From the NCBI GenBank assembly GCA_034408875.1, contig JAWXCJ010000060.1, positions 1 through 6,097 of the forward strand: a DNA stretch of 6,097 bases, in the 5' to 3' direction. This stretch comes from JANNHK01 sp034408875. Lineage in GTDB: Bacteria; Actinomycetota; Acidimicrobiia; IMCC26256; PALSA-610. Below the pieces are notes generated by a model. It was not told where the DNA came from, ran no database searches, and saw only the letters and a program-made list of their open reading frames with translations. The translations under genes were made by a program, and so were the position numbers. Of the stretch, positions 5,535 through 6,097 are shown one piece after another. Numbering within the stretch: position 1 is the first letter of the stretch; each line of letters starts with the position of its first letter.

Positions 5535-6097
5535 ATGGCGCTTCGGGTCCTGGTCGCCGACGACAACCTGCTGGTCAGAGAGGGCGTCGTGAAGCTCCTC
5601 GACCACACCGACGGCGTCGAGGTCGTGGGCACATGCGGCACGTACGACGAGCTGCTCGCCGCCGTCGACGCCGAATTGCCCGATGTAGTCGTGACCGACA
5701 TCCGCATGCCTCCCACCGGCACCGACGAGGGCATTCGCGCCGCCCTCGAACTCCGCGAACGCCACCCGCAGACCGGCGTCGTGGTGTTGAGCCAGTACGC
5801 CGAACCGGCGTACGCGCTGGCCCTCCTCGAACGCGGGTCCGAAGGCCGGGCCTACCTCCTCAAGGAGCGGGTGTCCGACCCGAACCAGCTCGCCCATGCC
5901 ATCGAAGAAGTAGCCCGCGGCGGCAGCGTCATCGACCCGCTCGTGGTCGAGACGCTCGTCAACGCGCGCGCGCGCCGCACCGCGTCTCCCCTCACCCACC
6001 TCACGCCGCGGGAACGCGAAGTCCTCGAACAGATGGCCCAGGGCGCCAACAACGCCGGGATCGCGCACGCGCTGACGCTGTCAGAGCGCGCCGTCGA
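5535..6097 (+). CDS. NarL/FixJ-family response regulator (3' end outside window)
   Basis: The frame opens with ATG GCG CTT CGG and runs without a stop to the window edge, giving 187 residues. The receiver domain spans about residues 1-125: MALRVLVADD gives the acidic pair D9/D10, VVVTDIRMPP places the phospho-acceptor at D55, LSQY supplies S86, and YLLK supplies the conserved K110. After a linker, LTPREREVLEQMAQG (156-170) starts a LuxR-type helix-turn-helix, cut off in the recognition helix at SERAV. The D-I-R-M-P-P-T-x-T-D-E-G segment is typical of an actinobacterial NarL-like subgroup. It would be phosphorylated at D55 by a histidine kinase and then bind DNA, but no kinase is in the window and its signal is unknown. 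It is divergent from rplU, 65 bp away. All receiver residues look intact. Confidence 0.93.
   Translation, partial: MALRVLVADDNLLVREGVVKLLDHTDGVEVVGTCGTYDELLAAVDAELPDVVVTDIRMPPTGTDEGIRAALELRERHPQTGVVVLSQYAEPAYALALLERGSEGRAYLLKERVSDPNQLAHAIEEVARGGSVIDPLVVETLVNARARRTASPLTHLTPREREVLEQMAQGANNAGIAHALTLSERAV

Noticed and set aside
5457..6068. Minus-strand 203-codon frame opposite the response regulator
   Set aside because: The plus frame contains a complete receiver domain and the start of a LuxR helix-turn-helix, so the antisense frame is a shadow that also runs into the rplU start region.
1..6097. CRISPR arrays, tRNA/rRNA genes, insertion sequences, toxin-antitoxin or phage-defence modules
   Set aside because: No spaced repeat array, cloverleaf-like sequence, transposase motif, terminal inverted repeats or defence-gene signature was seen on either strand. 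The HelD ATPase resembles UvrD-like defence helicases only in its nucleotide-binding motifs; its full motif order is that of HelD.

Overview
The window is GC-rich, with strong G/C preference at third codon positions, and is almost fully coding. The gene content points to Actinomycetota: a MalT/LAL-type LuxR regulator, an actinobacterial-type HhH-GPD repair protein followed by a DUF4242 gene, a class II-like HelD, an L21-L27 ribosomal pair, and a NarL-type response regulator. The L27 sequence and the mixed gene context would fit a deep-branching actinobacterial group such as Acidimicrobiia. That placement is a guess from memory, not something the sequence proves.

Layout. (1) 2-1519, plus strand: C-terminal part of a large LuxR-family regulator, cut off by the left edge. 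(2) 1526-2381, minus strand: a two-gene unit, transcribed as HhH-GPD base-excision repair-like protein then a DUF4242 protein. It converges on the LuxR gene with only 6 bp between stop codons. (3) About 2407-4884, plus strand: a HelD-type RNA polymerase-clearing helicase-like ATPase, divergent from the repair gene. (4) 4907-5469, minus strand: rplU-rpmA (ribosomal proteins L21 and L27), convergent with helD across 22 bp. (5) 5535-6097, plus strand: a NarL/FixJ response regulator divergent from rplU across 65 bp, cut off by the right edge inside its DNA-binding domain. There is no gene-free stretch longer than 300 bp.

How the genes relate. L21 and L27 are co-transcribed 50S subunit proteins. 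HelD-family proteins remove RNA polymerase from stalled or drug-bound complexes, and the neighbouring HhH-GPD protein probably handles damaged bases, so those two share a loose genome-maintenance theme, but nothing here shows that they act together. The LuxR protein and the response regulator are separate regulators; no histidine kinase lies in the window.

I see no CRISPR array, tRNA, rRNA, insertion sequence, phage gene or toxin-antitoxin pair, and no convincing new multi-gene system. The points most worth a second look are the absence of obg after rpmA, a perfect in-frame 15-bp tandem duplication in helD, very short predicted 5' leaders at the rplU/response-regulator promoter region, an apparently missing catalytic aspartate in the HhH-GPD protein, and the uncertain helD start.
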